DNA of 64,000 nucleotides from Planctomycetota bacterium (GTDB lineage Bacteria; Planctomycetota; J058). Positions 35,101-42,783 of the stretch are shown here, in pieces. A program made the position numbers and the translations under genes. Position 1 is the stretch's first letter; every line of letters starts with the position of its first letter. The notes beneath the pieces are model-generated. The model was given only the letters and a program-made list of their open reading frames with translations, was not told where the DNA came from and ran no database searches. Location of the stretch: contig JAMLIC010000017.1 in the NCBI GenBank assembly GCA_023954375.1, positions 62,001 through 126,000 of the forward strand. The letters run 5' to 3'.

Positions 35101-36921
35101 CACGGCGACCTGGTTGACCGTGGTCCCGCCGACGTTCTCGAGCACCACGCCGAAGGTCACCTGGCCGCTCGCCAGGTCGGGCGTGGTGAGCGTGCGCCCG
35201 ATGACCCGGACGTCGACCTCGGGGGTCGGCGCGACGCGCACCAGGAGGTCGCGCGTGTTGTCGGCCGTGAGCGTCTCGCCGGGCAGCGGCGTGATCGTGG
35301 CGATGAAGCGCGGCACGCCCGCGGCGGGCGCCGTGAACGTGAGGCGCAGCTCGCGGCGCTCGCCAGGCGCGAGCGCCGGCACCGCCCCGACGCCCACCTC
35401 GACCACGGCTCCGGACGCGTCGACGCGCTCGACGCGGACGATCACGTTGTTGGCGGCGACGTTGCCCTTGTTCGTCACCTCGACCCACGCCACCGCCGCG
35501 CCGCCCGGGACGGGCTGCGTGGGCGACACGCGGAGGCCGCTCACGGCCACGTCGACCAGCCCGGCCGCCGCCCGCTCGACGGCGAGCCGGGCGTCGAGCC
35601 GGCCGAAGCGGTAGACGTGCTCGACGTCGGCCAGCGCGGCCACGGGCGTCTGGGCGTGGCGCAGGACCTGCGCCACCTGCGCCCCGCTGAGGGTCGGGTC
35701 GCGCGCGGCGACCAGCGCCGCCACGCCGGAGGCGAAGGCGGCAGACGCGCTCGAGCCGGCGACGAAGCCGTAGACCCCGCCCGGCAGCGTCGTGACCATC
35801 TCCTCGCCGGGCGCGCCCACGTCCACGCGGTCCGAGATGGCCGCCTCGTAGCCCAGCTCGCCGTCCGGGCCGAGCACGGTCACGGAGACGACGCCCGGGT
35901 AGGCGGCCGGGAACATGGTGTGGTGGACCGGGTCGTTGCCCGCCGACGCCACGACGACCACGCCGGCGTTCAACGCGCGGTTCACGGCGTCGAGCAGGGC
36001 CTGCGACCCGACGGGCGTGCCCATCGACAGGTTGATCACCCGGGCCCCGCGCTGGATGGCGAGGTCGATCCCGGCGGCGACGTCGGCGACGCTCGCCACG
36101 CCCATGGCGTCGGCGACCTTGATCGGCAGGACCCGCGCCCCGTAGGCGACGCCGACGACGCCCTCCCCGTTGTCGCCCTCGGCCGCGATGATCCCGGCCA
36201 TGGCCGTGCCGTGGCCGTTGTCGTCGCTCAGGGTCGCCGTCTGGTTGACGAAGTCGTAGCCCGGGACGAGGCGCGCGCGCAGGTCGGGATGGTCGGGGTC
36301 GATGCCGGTGTCGAGCACCGCCACGATCACCCCGCCGCCGGTCGTCAGGTCCCAGGCCCGCTCCGCCTGCGCGCTGCGCACCCCGCGCTGCAGGGGGAGG
36401 AAGGGGTCGTTGGGCGTCAGGGTGACGCGCGCCGCGATGTTCGGCTCGGCCCAGCGCACGAGCGGGTCGGCGCCCAGCGCGTCGACGAGGTCCCTGACCT
36501 CGCCGTCGCACCCGAGGAGCGCCTGGGCCATCGACGGCAGGTGCCGCACGACCTGCGCCCCGTACCGCGCGGCCAGCGCCTCGACGTCCGCGGCCGAGGC
36601 GAGCCCGGCCAGGCCCACCGCGACCTGCCCACGGACGGCGAGGGCCGTGGCCCCGCCCCCGGCGTAGTCGTAGGTCGGATGGACGGCGCCGCGCTCCCGG
36701 ATCGCCTCCTGGAAGCGCTGGAGCATGAGCTTCGCGTCGAGGCCGCACACGTGGCCGGGGGCCCCGTGATCGTCCTCGGTCGCCGCCGCGGTCGCCGCCG
36801 CCTGGGTCGCGGCCGCGCCGGGCGCGTCGTGCGACGGCAGCCAGGGCGCCAGGGCGAGGTACGAGAGCCCGAAGCCGATGGTCAGGACGAGGCCTGTGCG
36901 GCCACGCGAGCCTGCGCGCAT
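32110..36921 (-). CDS. Giant secreted subtilase-CARDB-PHP fusion with C-terminal anchor
   Basis: 1603 residues from ATG 36921, with GAGAGGG upstream. After a signal peptide and an I9-like propeptide region comes an S8 domain with triad Asp (VAVLDTGIDPDHPD, about 200), His (NGHGTAMAG, about 236) and Ser (GSSASAAFASG, about 389). CARDB-type Ig modules follow (about 460-690). Residues about 865-1180 show CehA/PHP-type metal-site motifs: YHDVHHHT, TTDHNSFN, YAAHPFSG, GVEFFNG and GGSDAHGDF. The end is GSGPC...LLVVVAALVVLRRRAARG, a Cys/TM/Arg tail like a sorting signal. Predicted as a surface protein with a protease and a phosphoesterase-like module. Confidence 0.85.
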   Translation of the reverse strand: MRAGSRGRTGLVLTIGFGLSYLALAPWLPSHDAPGAAATQAAATAAATEDDHGAPGHVCGLDAKLMLQRFQEAIRERGAVHPTYDYAGGGATALAVRGQVAVGLAGLASAADVEALAARYGAQVVRHLPSMAQALLGCDGEVRDLVDALGADPLVRWAEPNIAARVTLTPNDPFLPLQRGVRSAQAERAWDLTTGGGVIVAVLDTGIDPDHPDLRARLVPGYDFVNQTATLSDDNGHGTAMAGIIAAEGDNGEGVVGVAYGARVLPIKVADAMGVASVADVAAGIDLAIQRGARVINLSMGTPVGSQALLDAVNRALNAGVVVVASAGNDPVHHTMFPAAYPGVVSVTVLGPDGELGYEAAISDRVDVGAPGEEMVTTLPGGVYGFVAGSSASAAFASGVAALVAARDPTLSGAQVAQVLRHAQTPVAALADVEHVYRFGRLDARLAVERAAAGLVDVAVSGLRVSPTQPVPGGAAVAWVEVTNKGNVAANNVIVRVERVDASGAVVEVGVGAVPALAPGERRELRLTFTAPAAGVPRFIATITPLPGETLTADNTRDLLVRVAPTPEVDVRVIGRTLTTPDLASGQVTFGVVLENVGGTTVNQVAVDASIVEVRASTAPAATPIALPRQVIPTLAPAGRATLQFTWTLPAQPPAGILRFEARVAGSPGEARLSDNTLVTDFSLGAHGALQPLYQQSNGVDLIPDAPWRVDPQRPYVPVQVFVPSKGGRTPATRLRVTRTEVLVRDTPTGPGTTVYDDAWGMRPAVAPQGLVIVDELGTPRPGATAQDLFGDVELDMNGRHDVLRLPRDVLGVPLSPTALTDKFVDVKVSWQQRRTLLFGLTSTRSGSHRAVMRVRFSPTSLPSLPGENHYHDVHHHTIAEWYFGSPLDLFAPRKAYGGPLQMVFESAYAMGVISAPTQQAAWGRIITTDHNSFNNRTIPDPDGPDHRPPFGPQSPARNPGVGQLEAFRNVLGPSAGEEVAFKQDIPIPKINIPFVNQLVNQLANLLPGVPLGAHMLLYHADHVEGPWHGGGWLVGPGNPNINVDLFPLLNDVAKNRQARQGKAFTYAAHPFSGQGWRDENLDRAYGLDPARRTRDEVHDQTNKFVVKGVEFFNGRGTRSLPTSQIDFNDLNPWANQTFSRGESGWDKGLWVGMTEWHRMMAKTLEYAFTSEPDTRFVRKIYQAGGSDAHGDFNFSVGRAATPLSIQMTYNVGDEAYYGVRTYCFAEGKTGATLEDRWMLAYADGNCVTTDGPLLELSLDADRRFDSGDRRWHDATLVADDEDGRMGGDGALDGGFTALVRRGSDAPAFRYRYSTSPEWGPIRVIHLYKTEAGAPNPTRRRGLVDQLVGVNQLALGGADQDLVQALDPSREGPVTKITAFMAGAYTGADPDQGDLGPDDYRCWTNPVFVVPYDVDVDVTAVDAATGTIPAGALEVRWTFDISMDPTARDVEVKALDAQGESTDLSVPALTRLVPRAGSGWSDRPGIRSSVLTLTNQDPIPLGGDAYPTPGTVSFAVYWRDPPRDAAGNALNPIATTFEATQMGGGRGTTAAPLTAGGRSGGRSGGGSGPCALSAPSAPGSPLGAGLLVVVAALVVLRRRAARG

Positions 36922-37191
36922 GAAGTCCCTCTCGCTTCCCTACCGACGGGCTGCCCTAGCAAGCGCCGGCCCCGGAGGCGTCGCCCCGGCGACCGCGGGG
37001 GAGGGCCGCGCAAGAGGTTTCAAATCAGACGCTTATGCTCGCGCTCGCGGGGCAGGAGGCCGGGGCCGGGCCTCTGGCGTTCGACCGTAGGGAGGCCAGC
37101 CATTCCGCTTTCGGGAAACGACGTGCGCGTGTCGCCCTGCGCCATGGCGTTGAAGCCGTTACGGGACCGGACCGGCAAGCGAGGTTGACGG

Positions 37192-37917
37192 CTACCCGGT
37201 GAGCGGACGCTTGGTCGGGATCCCCTCGCGCCGCGGGAACCGCTCGGGGCAGGGCGCGACCTTCGGCACGACGAGGAGGCAGCGGCGCGCGCCCGACGGC
37301 AGGGTGAGCGCGACGAGGTCGGGCAGGCCGCCGCCGAGGAGGGGGGCCACGCGCCGCGCGACCTCGAGGTCGGCCGCCGCCTCGGTCGGGCCGCGGTAGA
37401 GGACGGCCCGCCCGCCCACGCGGACGAGCGGCAAGGTGAGCTCGAGGCAGGGCGCCGCGGCGGCCACGGCCCGGATCACGGCGCTCCCGTGGCGCTCGCG
37501 CGCGGCCGGGTCGCGCCCGAGGGCCTCGGCCCGCGCCGCGCGCACCCCGACCCGGTCGGCCAGGCCGAGCGCCCGGCAGGCCTCCTCGAGGAACGCGGCC
37601 TTGCGCCGCTCCGACTCGACGAGCGTCACGCGCCAGCCCGGCCGCGCGAGGGCGAGCGGGATCCCCGGGACGCCGCCGCCGCTGCCGACGTCGACGAGCG
37701 GGTCGCCGCCCTCGGGCAGGCAGGTCAGCCCGAGGAGTGCGTCGAGCGCGTGCTTCTCGACCCACTCCGCCGGCGCCGTGATCCGCGTCAGGTTCTGCCG
37801 CGCCCCGGCCGCCTCGAGCAGCCCGTGGAGGGCGACCAGCCCCTCGAGCGCGCCTCCGGGGAGCGTCACCCCGGCCGCGTCGAGGGCCGCCTGCAGGCCA
37901 GACCAGGCGGGGTCCAC
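37192..37917 (-). CDS. rsmG: 16S rRNA (guanine-527-N7)-methyltransferase RsmG
   Basis: 241 residues from GTG 37917. Family landmarks are the N-terminal helical part with RQNLTRITAPAEWVEKHALDALLGL, the SAM-binding PLVDVGSGGGVPGIPLALARP (about 73-92), and TLVESERRKAAFLEEACRALGL. The enzyme methylates N7 of G527 in the 16S rRNA 530 loop. It starts 3 bp after the clpS stop, so it is the last gene of a clpS operon. The C-terminal tail is slightly long and basic. Confidence 0.92.
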   Translation of the reverse strand: MDPAWSGLQAALDAAGVTLPGGALEGLVALHGLLEAAGARQNLTRITAPAEWVEKHALDALLGLTCLPEGGDPLVDVGSGGGVPGIPLALARPGWRVTLVESERRKAAFLEEACRALGLADRVGVRAARAEALGRDPAARERHGSAVIRAVAAAAPCLELTLPLVRVGGRAVLYRGPTEAAADLEVARRVAPLLGGGLPDLVALTLPSGARRCLLVVPKVAPCPERFPRREGIPTKRPLTG

Positions 37918-37920
37918 GCC

Positions 37921-38238
37921 TCAGGCGGGCTCGATGATCGCCGTCATCGAGCCCTTGCAGCGCGGGATCCGCGGGTCGGGGCCGAAGGCGTGCACCTGCT
38001 CGCGCTTCAGCTCCGCGTGCTCGCGCGAGGTCGTGAGCAGGATGGTGCGCTTGAGCGAGTCGACCTCGCAGGCGTGCAGGTAGGCCTTCTCCTGGCTCAT
38101 GCCGAAGACGGCCCGGAGCATCTCGATCACGTACTCGTACGTGTGGTCGTCGTCGTCGAGGAGCACCACGTGGTAGGGCGGGATCGTCCGCGTGCGCGTG
38201 TCGACCTGCTCCTCCGTCTCGACGCCGCCCTTGCTCAC
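37921..38238 (-). CDS. clpS: ClpS adaptor for the ClpAP protease
   Basis: 105 residues from GTG 38238, which overlaps the upstream stop as GTGA. The core PPYHVVLLDDDDHTYEYVIEMLRAVFG and KAYLHACEVDSLKRTILLTTSREHAELKREQVHAFG matches ClpS: the Asp patch and hydrophobic pocket recognise N-degron residues and deliver substrates to ClpA/ClpC. The end GSMTAIIEPA is typical. Start choice rests on the overlap and on the disordered N-terminus preceding PPYHV. Confidence 0.93.
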   Translation of the reverse strand: MSKGGVETEEQVDTRTRTIPPYHVVLLDDDDHTYEYVIEMLRAVFGMSQEKAYLHACEVDSLKRTILLTTSREHAELKREQVHAFGPDPRIPRCKGSMTAIIEPA

Positions 38239-38588
38239 GTCGACTTCTGCCCCACGAACTGGTCGCCCTTGTCCTGGAAGAGCAGGTTGAACGTCGTGAG
38301 CGTGCCGTAGCACTTCGTCACGTAGCCCTGGAGCGTCCGCCGGTCCTCGGGGTCGAGCTTCGGATGGCCGTTCACCTTCTGCTCGAGGATGCGCAGGTTG
38401 TCGCGGATCCGCACCACCTTGCGGAAGAAGTCCTCGATCGGGACCTCCTTCGGCTGGAGGCCCTCGTCGCGCGGCTTGATGATCAGGGTGCCGCCGCGGA
38501 AGCGGGCGGCGATCTCGGCGCCGGCGTCGGTGCCCTCGTCGAGCACGTCGCGCAGCGCCTGCTTGAGCAGGCCGTAATCGATCTCCAC
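38235..38588 (-). CDS. Small helical protein coupled to clpS
   Basis: 117 residues from GTG 38588 (MEIDYGLLKQALRDVLDEG), preceded by a G-rich RBS. Composition is balanced and helical: FRGGTLIIKPRDEGLQPKEVPIEDFFRKVVRIRDNLRILEQKVNGH, then KLDPEDRRTLQGYVTKCYGTLTTFNLLF. No known domain, but the codon pattern and folded look support a real conserved gene. Its stop overlaps the clpS start (GTGA), so translation is coupled and a link to ClpS function is possible. Confidence 0.75.
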   Translation of the reverse strand: MEIDYGLLKQALRDVLDEGTDAGAEIAARFRGGTLIIKPRDEGLQPKEVPIEDFFRKVVRIRDNLRILEQKVNGHPKLDPEDRRTLQGYVTKCYGTLTTFNLLFQDKGDQFVGQKST

Positions 38589-38780
38589 GGGGACCCCCGG
38601 CGAGCCGACATCTAAAGGCTCACGACCCCGGATGACAAGGGACCCGGCGTCGTCAGGCCGGCTGAACGGACCGGGAAAAAGGGGGCAGCCGGGGGACCTC
38701 AAGTCACTGCGCGCCAGCCGGCGGCCGAAGGGAACGAGCGTTGCTCGCCTCCGGACGGCAGCACGGGGAGATCCTCGATC

Positions 38781-39605
38781 ATGACGCGCGCCCAGACCGA
38801 ACCGACCGACGGCTTCCTCGACCGCGACTTCGCCTCCTTCCGCGAGGCCCGCCTCAAGGCCCGCAAGACCCGGCGACACGAGGCCCTCGAGCACAAGCCC
38901 CGCCGGGCGGCCGCACCGGAAGCGACGACCGCGACGCCGAGCGACCTCGCGACGCTCATCGACGGCCTCGAGACCACCGCGCCCGCCTCGGTGGATGTGG
39001 CGCCCGCCTCGGTGGATGCGGCGCTCGCCTCGGTAAATGCGGCGCCCGCCGCGCCCGTCGCCGACGCGGCGCCTCCGCCCACGCCGGACGTCGACCATCA
39101 CTGCTCGGACCCCGAGTTCGAGAGGTTCCGCGCCTCCCGGCGCGCCGCCGAACCGCCGCGCCGGCCCGACAGCGCGCGCCTGCGCCGCCCGGACGGCGGC
39201 GACGTCGAGGGGAACTGCTCGGATCCGGAGTTCGAGAAGTTCCGCGCCGCCCGGCAGGAAGGCCGCCCCGACAGCGCGCGGCACCGCAAGCCCGAGCTCG
39301 AGGCCACGCGCCGGGCGCCCGAGCCGGCGCCCGCGCCGCCGCCCGAGCCCGTGGCGGAGGCGGCGCCGCCCGAGACCGAGCCGGAGCCGAGCGCCGACGA
39401 GGGGGCGCTCTTCTTCGGCACGTCGGTCCACGAGCGGGCGGCCGTCCGCGCGCGCGCGCTCGGCGCCCGCTCCGACCTCGGCGAGGCGACCGACGCGGCC
39501 GAGGCGGCGCCGGCCGAGGCGCCGACGGCGGCCGACCCGGAGCCGACGCCGTCGAAGGGCGAGCGGCGGCGTCCGCCGCCGCCGCCGCTGCCCGAGCGCC
39601 CGTGA
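38781..39605 (+). CDS. Low-complexity protein with triplicated DxFxxFRxxR motif
   Basis: 274 residues from ATG 38781, with GGGGAG 10 nt upstream. Three copies of a short motif are seen: DRDFASFREARLKAR (about 14-28), SDPEFERFRASRR (about 109-121) and SDPEFEKFRAARQ (about 147-159); the last two follow a Cys. Between them is a triplicated 15-24-bp Ala/Ser/Val repeat (PASVDVA, PASVDAA, LASVNAA). The rest is Pro/Ala/Glu-rich and probably disordered. No signal peptide. Function unknown; the motif may be a linear docking site. Confidence 0.6.
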   Translation: MTRAQTEPTDGFLDRDFASFREARLKARKTRRHEALEHKPRRAAAPEATTATPSDLATLIDGLETTAPASVDVAPASVDAALASVNAAPAAPVADAAPPPTPDVDHHCSDPEFERFRASRRAAEPPRRPDSARLRRPDGGDVEGNCSDPEFEKFRAARQEGRPDSARHRKPELEATRRAPEPAPAPPPEPVAEAAPPETEPEPSADEGALFFGTSVHERAAVRARALGARSDLGEATDAAEAAPAEAPTAADPEPTPSKGERRRPPPPPLPERP

Positions 39606-39673
39606 CGGGCCTCCAGGGCCAGGCTCGACACGCCCCGGCGACGGGATTACAGTCGTGACGCAGCGGAGCCCCG

Positions 39674-40495
39674 TTGAAGCTCACGATCGCCCACGCCGTC
39701 GAGAAGGTGCTCTTCCGCATCGCCCTGCGCGAGGGCGGCGTCGTGCCCCTCTGCCGGGCGTTCCTCGAGCTCCCCTTCTCGCTCGATGAGGTCCAGGGCG
39801 CGGCCGACACCGTGGCCGACGGCATGGCCGTGGTGAAGAACGAGTGGGGCGAGTTCCTCACCTACGAGTTCCCCGAGCTCATGCGGCAGCAGCCGGTCGT
39901 GCCCGCGACCTGCCCCACCTGCGGCGGGGCGCCGCCGCCGGTGCCGACGCAGGGCGGCGCCGAGGTCCGCGCGCCGCTCGTGTGCGACGCCTGCTACCGC
40001 GGGCTGCGGATCGGCGGCCGCACGGCCTCCGGCGGCAACGACTCGAGCGCGCTCATGCGCGTGAAGAAGCTCTTCTCCGGCGGCGACGACGAGGCCGAGG
40101 ACCCGTCGAAGGTCGCGCGCTGCGAGCACGAGATCTTCTTCATCGGGCTGTCGCTCGGGGTCGAGCAGTTCACCCACGCGACGATCGCCGCCCAGAGCCG
40201 CTTCCCGGCCAACGAGATCAAGGCGCGGCTCGACGCCATGGCCGCGCGCCGCTTCATCCACGTCGGCCTGCTCCCGTCGGGCGACGCGGTCGGGTTCCGG
40301 TTCCCGCCGGGGCTGACCTACCCGCGACCGCACTACGCCCGCATGAGCGACCCGGGCCTCGGCGCCACCGCGGACCGGTCCGGCCGCCTCCGCGGGCTGC
40401 AGGTGACGCCGGTCGACGCGGAGCCGCCGCCGCCGCCGCCGAAGCCCGGGCTCAAGATCGTGATCACGCCGAAGGGCAAGCGGCCCCCGCGCTGA
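39674..40495 (+). CDS. Hypothetical protein with zinc ribbon
   Basis: 273 residues from TTG 39674, with CGGAG 5 nt upstream. The N-terminal helices (KLTIAHAVEKVLFRIALREGGVVPLCRAFLELPFSLDEVQGAAD) are followed by a zinc ribbon (CPTCGG ... CDACYRG, about 80-110). An acidic linker leads to a helical/winged segment (FFIGLSLGVEQFTHATIAAQSRFPANEIKARLDAMAARRFIHVG, about 155-200) resembling a small DNA- or protein-binding fold. The C-terminus is Pro-rich then basic. Upstream of the tRNA-Lys gene in the same orientation. Family not recognised. Confidence 0.68.
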   Translation: MKLTIAHAVEKVLFRIALREGGVVPLCRAFLELPFSLDEVQGAADTVADGMAVVKNEWGEFLTYEFPELMRQQPVVPATCPTCGGAPPPVPTQGGAEVRAPLVCDACYRGLRIGGRTASGGNDSSALMRVKKLFSGGDDEAEDPSKVARCEHEIFFIGLSLGVEQFTHATIAAQSRFPANEIKARLDAMAARRFIHVGLLPSGDAVGFRFPPGLTYPRPHYARMSDPGLGATADRSGRLRGLQVTPVDAEPPPPPPKPGLKIVITPKGKRPPR

Positions 40496-40507
40496 TCGAA
40501 ACCAGGC

Positions 40508-40535
40508 TTGCCTCTCGCGGAGCGGCGCCTATAAT
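40508..40535 (+). promoter_or_regulatory. Sigma-70-type promoter of tRNA-Lys
   Basis: A -35 TTGCCT (40508-40513), a 16-bp spacer and a perfect -10 TATAAT (40530-40535). The -10 ends 12 bp before the tRNA 5' end at 40548. Confidence 0.8.
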
Positions 40536-40547
40536 CGGCACCCTCTC

Positions 40548-40620
40548 GCACCGGTAGCTCAATCGGTAGAGCAGCTGGCTCTTAACCAGCGGGTTCGGGG
40601 TTCAAGTCCCTGCCGGTGTA
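40548..40620 (+). tRNA. tRNA-Lys (anticodon CUU)
   Basis: A 73-nt cloverleaf. The 7-bp acceptor GCACCGG/CCGGTGT has a G-U at the first pair; the D stem is GCTC/GAGC; the anticodon stem is GCTGG/CCAGC with loop CTCTTAA (anticodon CTT). A 5-nt variable loop is followed by the T arm with GTTCAAGTCC. CCA is not encoded. The 3' half is part of the 45-bp attachment duplication, so the island has left the tRNA intact. Confidence 0.97.
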
Positions 40621-40622
40621 TC
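40578..40622 (+). other. attL, 45-bp direct repeat within tRNA-Lys
   Basis: Identical over 45 bp to 51305-51349. It covers the tRNA from the anticodon loop to its 3' end plus two bases, the usual target of tRNA-directed tyrosine integrases. Confidence 0.95.
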
Positions 40623-40629
40623 TGGAAGC

Positions 40630-40666
40630 GCTTGCGGCCCCGGAGGTTGCCTCCGGGGCCGCAAGC
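40630..40666 (+). terminator. Hairpin terminator supplied by the island after tRNA-Lys
   Basis: A perfect 17-bp stem (GCTTGCGGCCCCGGAGG pairing with its complement at 40650-40666) and loop TTG, followed by CTTTCC, starting 9 bp after the tRNA. It replaces the original terminator now stranded at 51354-51382 and shares the GGCCCCGGAG core with it. Confidence 0.85.
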
Positions 40667-40861
40667 CTTTCCGGCGCCGATAGTCGTCGCTCCCCCCTGG
40701 GTTCCCCCCTTGGTTCCCGTCGATTCTGGCGAAGCAGGCCGGCGGAACCGGGCCGCTGCGGGATGGAGCGCAGCAGGACGCAGGCGTCCCGTGGCGCGGC
40801 GCGAGTGGCGTCCGCACGAAGGGGCCTCCGGCCCGGTAGGCTCTCCGAGGGGGCGATTGAG

Positions 40862-41668
40862 ATGATCCCGTCTAAGGTGTACCAGGCCGTCCACCGCGCG
40901 CGGTCGAGCGCGTACGACCTTGCCCGCTGCGCAGAGGATGCCGCCAGTCGAACGAAACTCACGAGCACCGGTGGTCGGGTGGCGATGCCGGGCTTTGAGT
41001 CACCAAGCAACGATCCCCTGCACGTTCTAACCGCGGGAGTGAGTCGGTTCGTTCACGAGGCACGCTCCGGTGCGGCACTCGTCGGCGGACCATGGGTGTC
41101 AGTCGTCCATGAGTTCGCGCAGGACATTCAGCAGAAGTGCGATGCATTGGACAGGGCGCTTCGCAGCCCTCCTGCCTACGATCCGGTGGACTACCGCCCG
41201 CGAAACAAGTGGAGCGCTGAGGTTGATTCCCTTGTTGAGACGATCCGGGGCATGACGCAGACCTACGTCAACAACATCACGATGGCGATGGAGATGGTGA
41301 TCGACGAGGCCAAGGAGGAGTTACTGCGCAAGGAGAAGGAACCAAAGGCATTGGCTGCGCAGCCCGAGGGCGTGATCAACGTCCTCCTGAACGTGCTACA
41401 CCTCTATCAATTCAACGTTCATGTGATCAACATTACCATCGAGCAGACCATCGAACGCGAGGCGGAGGGTGTCCCGGAGGCTGATAGAGCACAGTTTCAG
41501 GCCATTGCACTTGAGTTGCGCGAGGCACTCGCCTCCGGGGACTCGAACCGTATCCGAACCGCTCTCGATTCCGCTCGCGTCTGGGTCACCGCCAATCCAG
41601 GGGATCGCTCCCTTGCAATCATAGGCGTGCTGCTGGCCATCCTCGGCATTCTTCTGGCGCTGAAGTGA
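40862..41668 (+). CDS. Island cargo: tail-anchored membrane protein, unknown function
   Basis: 268 residues from ATG 40862. The soluble part is helical, with long amphipathic stretches (WSAEVDSLVETIRGMTQTYVNNITMAMEMVIDEAKEEL; INVLLNVLHLYQFNVHVINITIEQTIEREAEG). The last 20 residues (RSLAIIGVLLAILGILLALK) form a single TM segment at the extreme C-terminus, i.e. a tail-anchored topology facing the cytoplasm. Base composition is visibly lower in GC than the chromosomal genes. It converges on the coiled-coil gene at 41680-42585 with 11 bp between stops. First cargo gene after attL. No family recognised; defence or membrane-stress function is speculation. Confidence 0.75.
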   Translation: MIPSKVYQAVHRARSSAYDLARCAEDAASRTKLTSTGGRVAMPGFESPSNDPLHVLTAGVSRFVHEARSGAALVGGPWVSVVHEFAQDIQQKCDALDRALRSPPAYDPVDYRPRNKWSAEVDSLVETIRGMTQTYVNNITMAMEMVIDEAKEELLRKEKEPKALAAQPEGVINVLLNVLHLYQFNVHVINITIEQTIEREAEGVPEADRAQFQAIALELREALASGDSNRIRTALDSARVWVTANPGDRSLAIIGVLLAILGILLALK

Positions 41669-41679
41669 ACGATCAGACG

Positions 41680-42585
41680 TCAGTCGCTCGGCAGGGGGCC
41701 CGCGGCTTCGGTGGTCGCCTCGCTGTCGCCTGGGGCGCGCGTGACCTCGAGGACGCGTAGGCCGAACGCGGTGGGGATGAGCGTTCCCCAGGTGCCTGGT
41801 TCGATCATGTGAAGGGACTTCTCGAGTCGCTCGGTCGCGTGCCGGAGGCGCTCTGCCTTCAGCGCTGGGAATCGACGCAAGAGCAGGGCGTACACCGGAT
41901 CCGGTTCAGGTTCCGCCATGACGAACCTCGGCAGGCTCGGGGAAGTCAGAGGCGAACGCACGAACTCGCTCTCCGGAGCTCCGCTCTGGTATGGGCCTCT
42001 TACCTTTGCCGCCTCCGCCGCATGAGCCGCGGCCACCATGGCATTCAGGTCGTCCACCACCTTCTTGGACGCAGGAGGAGGAGTTGGCGTAGGCTGCCGC
42101 TCGCGACGGAGCTTGGCGGCCTGACAGACTGCTTCGAGGAGGGCGAAGTCAAGCGCAGTCATCCGCGCGATCGCCTCCGCCAGCTCGAAGGCTTCGATCG
42201 AGTCAAGGTCCTCGACCAGCACTCGCGCCGCGAATCGCCCGAGCGCGAGGCGCAGTTCGCGATCCGGATGCCTGCCCGCCTCCATGAGCGTGCGTGACCA
42301 CCCCGCCAGCCGGCGCTCAAGTTCTTCGACGTCTGCACGGAGCCGGTCGAGCTGTTGCCGAGTACGCGGCATGGAGTCGAGAGTGCGGTCGCACTCGAGC
42401 TCGGCCTCTCGCGTGTTCTTCGTGAACAACGCCTGCACGGAACTGACGACTGTTCCCAAGCCGCCAGGCAGCCCCTCCTTGGAGAGCCACTCATCGCCTA
42501 GGGCGGCGGCGACGTAGGCGGCTGACCAAGCGACTCGCCCAGGGTCCGAAGGCACCAATGAACTCTTGGACGACTCGTCCCCCAT
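41680..42585 (-). CDS. Island cargo: coiled-coil protein, unknown function
   Basis: 301 residues from ATG 42585, with GGAG about 7 nt upstream. The N-terminal third has AALGDEWLSKEGLPGGLGTVVSSVQALFTKNTREAELECDRTLD, then a coiled coil (RQQLDRLRADVEELERRLAGW) and a helical bundle (AARVLVEDLDSIEAFELAEAIARMTALDFALLEAV). A Pro/Lys linker and a C-terminal region (YALLLRRFPALKAERLRHATERLEKSLHMIEPGTWGTLIPTAFGLRVLEV) follow, which may read an N-terminal signal. No signal peptide. GC is lower than the flanks. It converges on the tail-anchored gene; the two may be a functional pair but have separate promoters. Confidence 0.72.
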   Translation of the reverse strand: MGDESSKSSLVPSDPGRVAWSAAYVAAALGDEWLSKEGLPGGLGTVVSSVQALFTKNTREAELECDRTLDSMPRTRQQLDRLRADVEELERRLAGWSRTLMEAGRHPDRELRLALGRFAARVLVEDLDSIEAFELAEAIARMTALDFALLEAVCQAAKLRRERQPTPTPPPASKKVVDDLNAMVAAAHAAEAAKVRGPYQSGAPESEFVRSPLTSPSLPRFVMAEPEPDPVYALLLRRFPALKAERLRHATERLEKSLHMIEPGTWGTLIPTAFGLRVLEVTRAPGDSEATTEAAGPLPSD

Positions 42586-42783
42586 ACTCCACGCTCCATG
42601 AGAGTTCGAGTCGCGCCGTCGCCGAGTAGCCGTAGCGCGACGGCAAGGTCGCCCGCACCCGCACCGGTAGAGGCGATCCGCCTCGGTGTCTACGAAGCTC
42701 CTCCCGAATGTGTGTGGCTAGCCTAGCAACTCGCACTCAAGGCGTCGTGCCCGCGGCGCGTTTGGCCGAAGCGCGGAGCGCGA
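42586..42783. other. Intergenic region between cargo genes
   Basis: 198 bp. A leftward open frame (GTG 42736 to 42491) overlaps the coiled-coil gene and could be a short leader peptide, but there is no independent support. Otherwise no feature seen. Confidence 0.3.

Noticed and set aside
31223..36748. 1841-codon leftward frame overlapping the subtilase
   Set aside because: Shifted-frame shadow of the subtilase and of the PLD gene; no motifs.
42491..42736. 81-residue leftward frame before the coiled-coil cargo gene
   Set aside because: Overlaps that gene by 95 bp and lacks independent support; at most a leader peptide.
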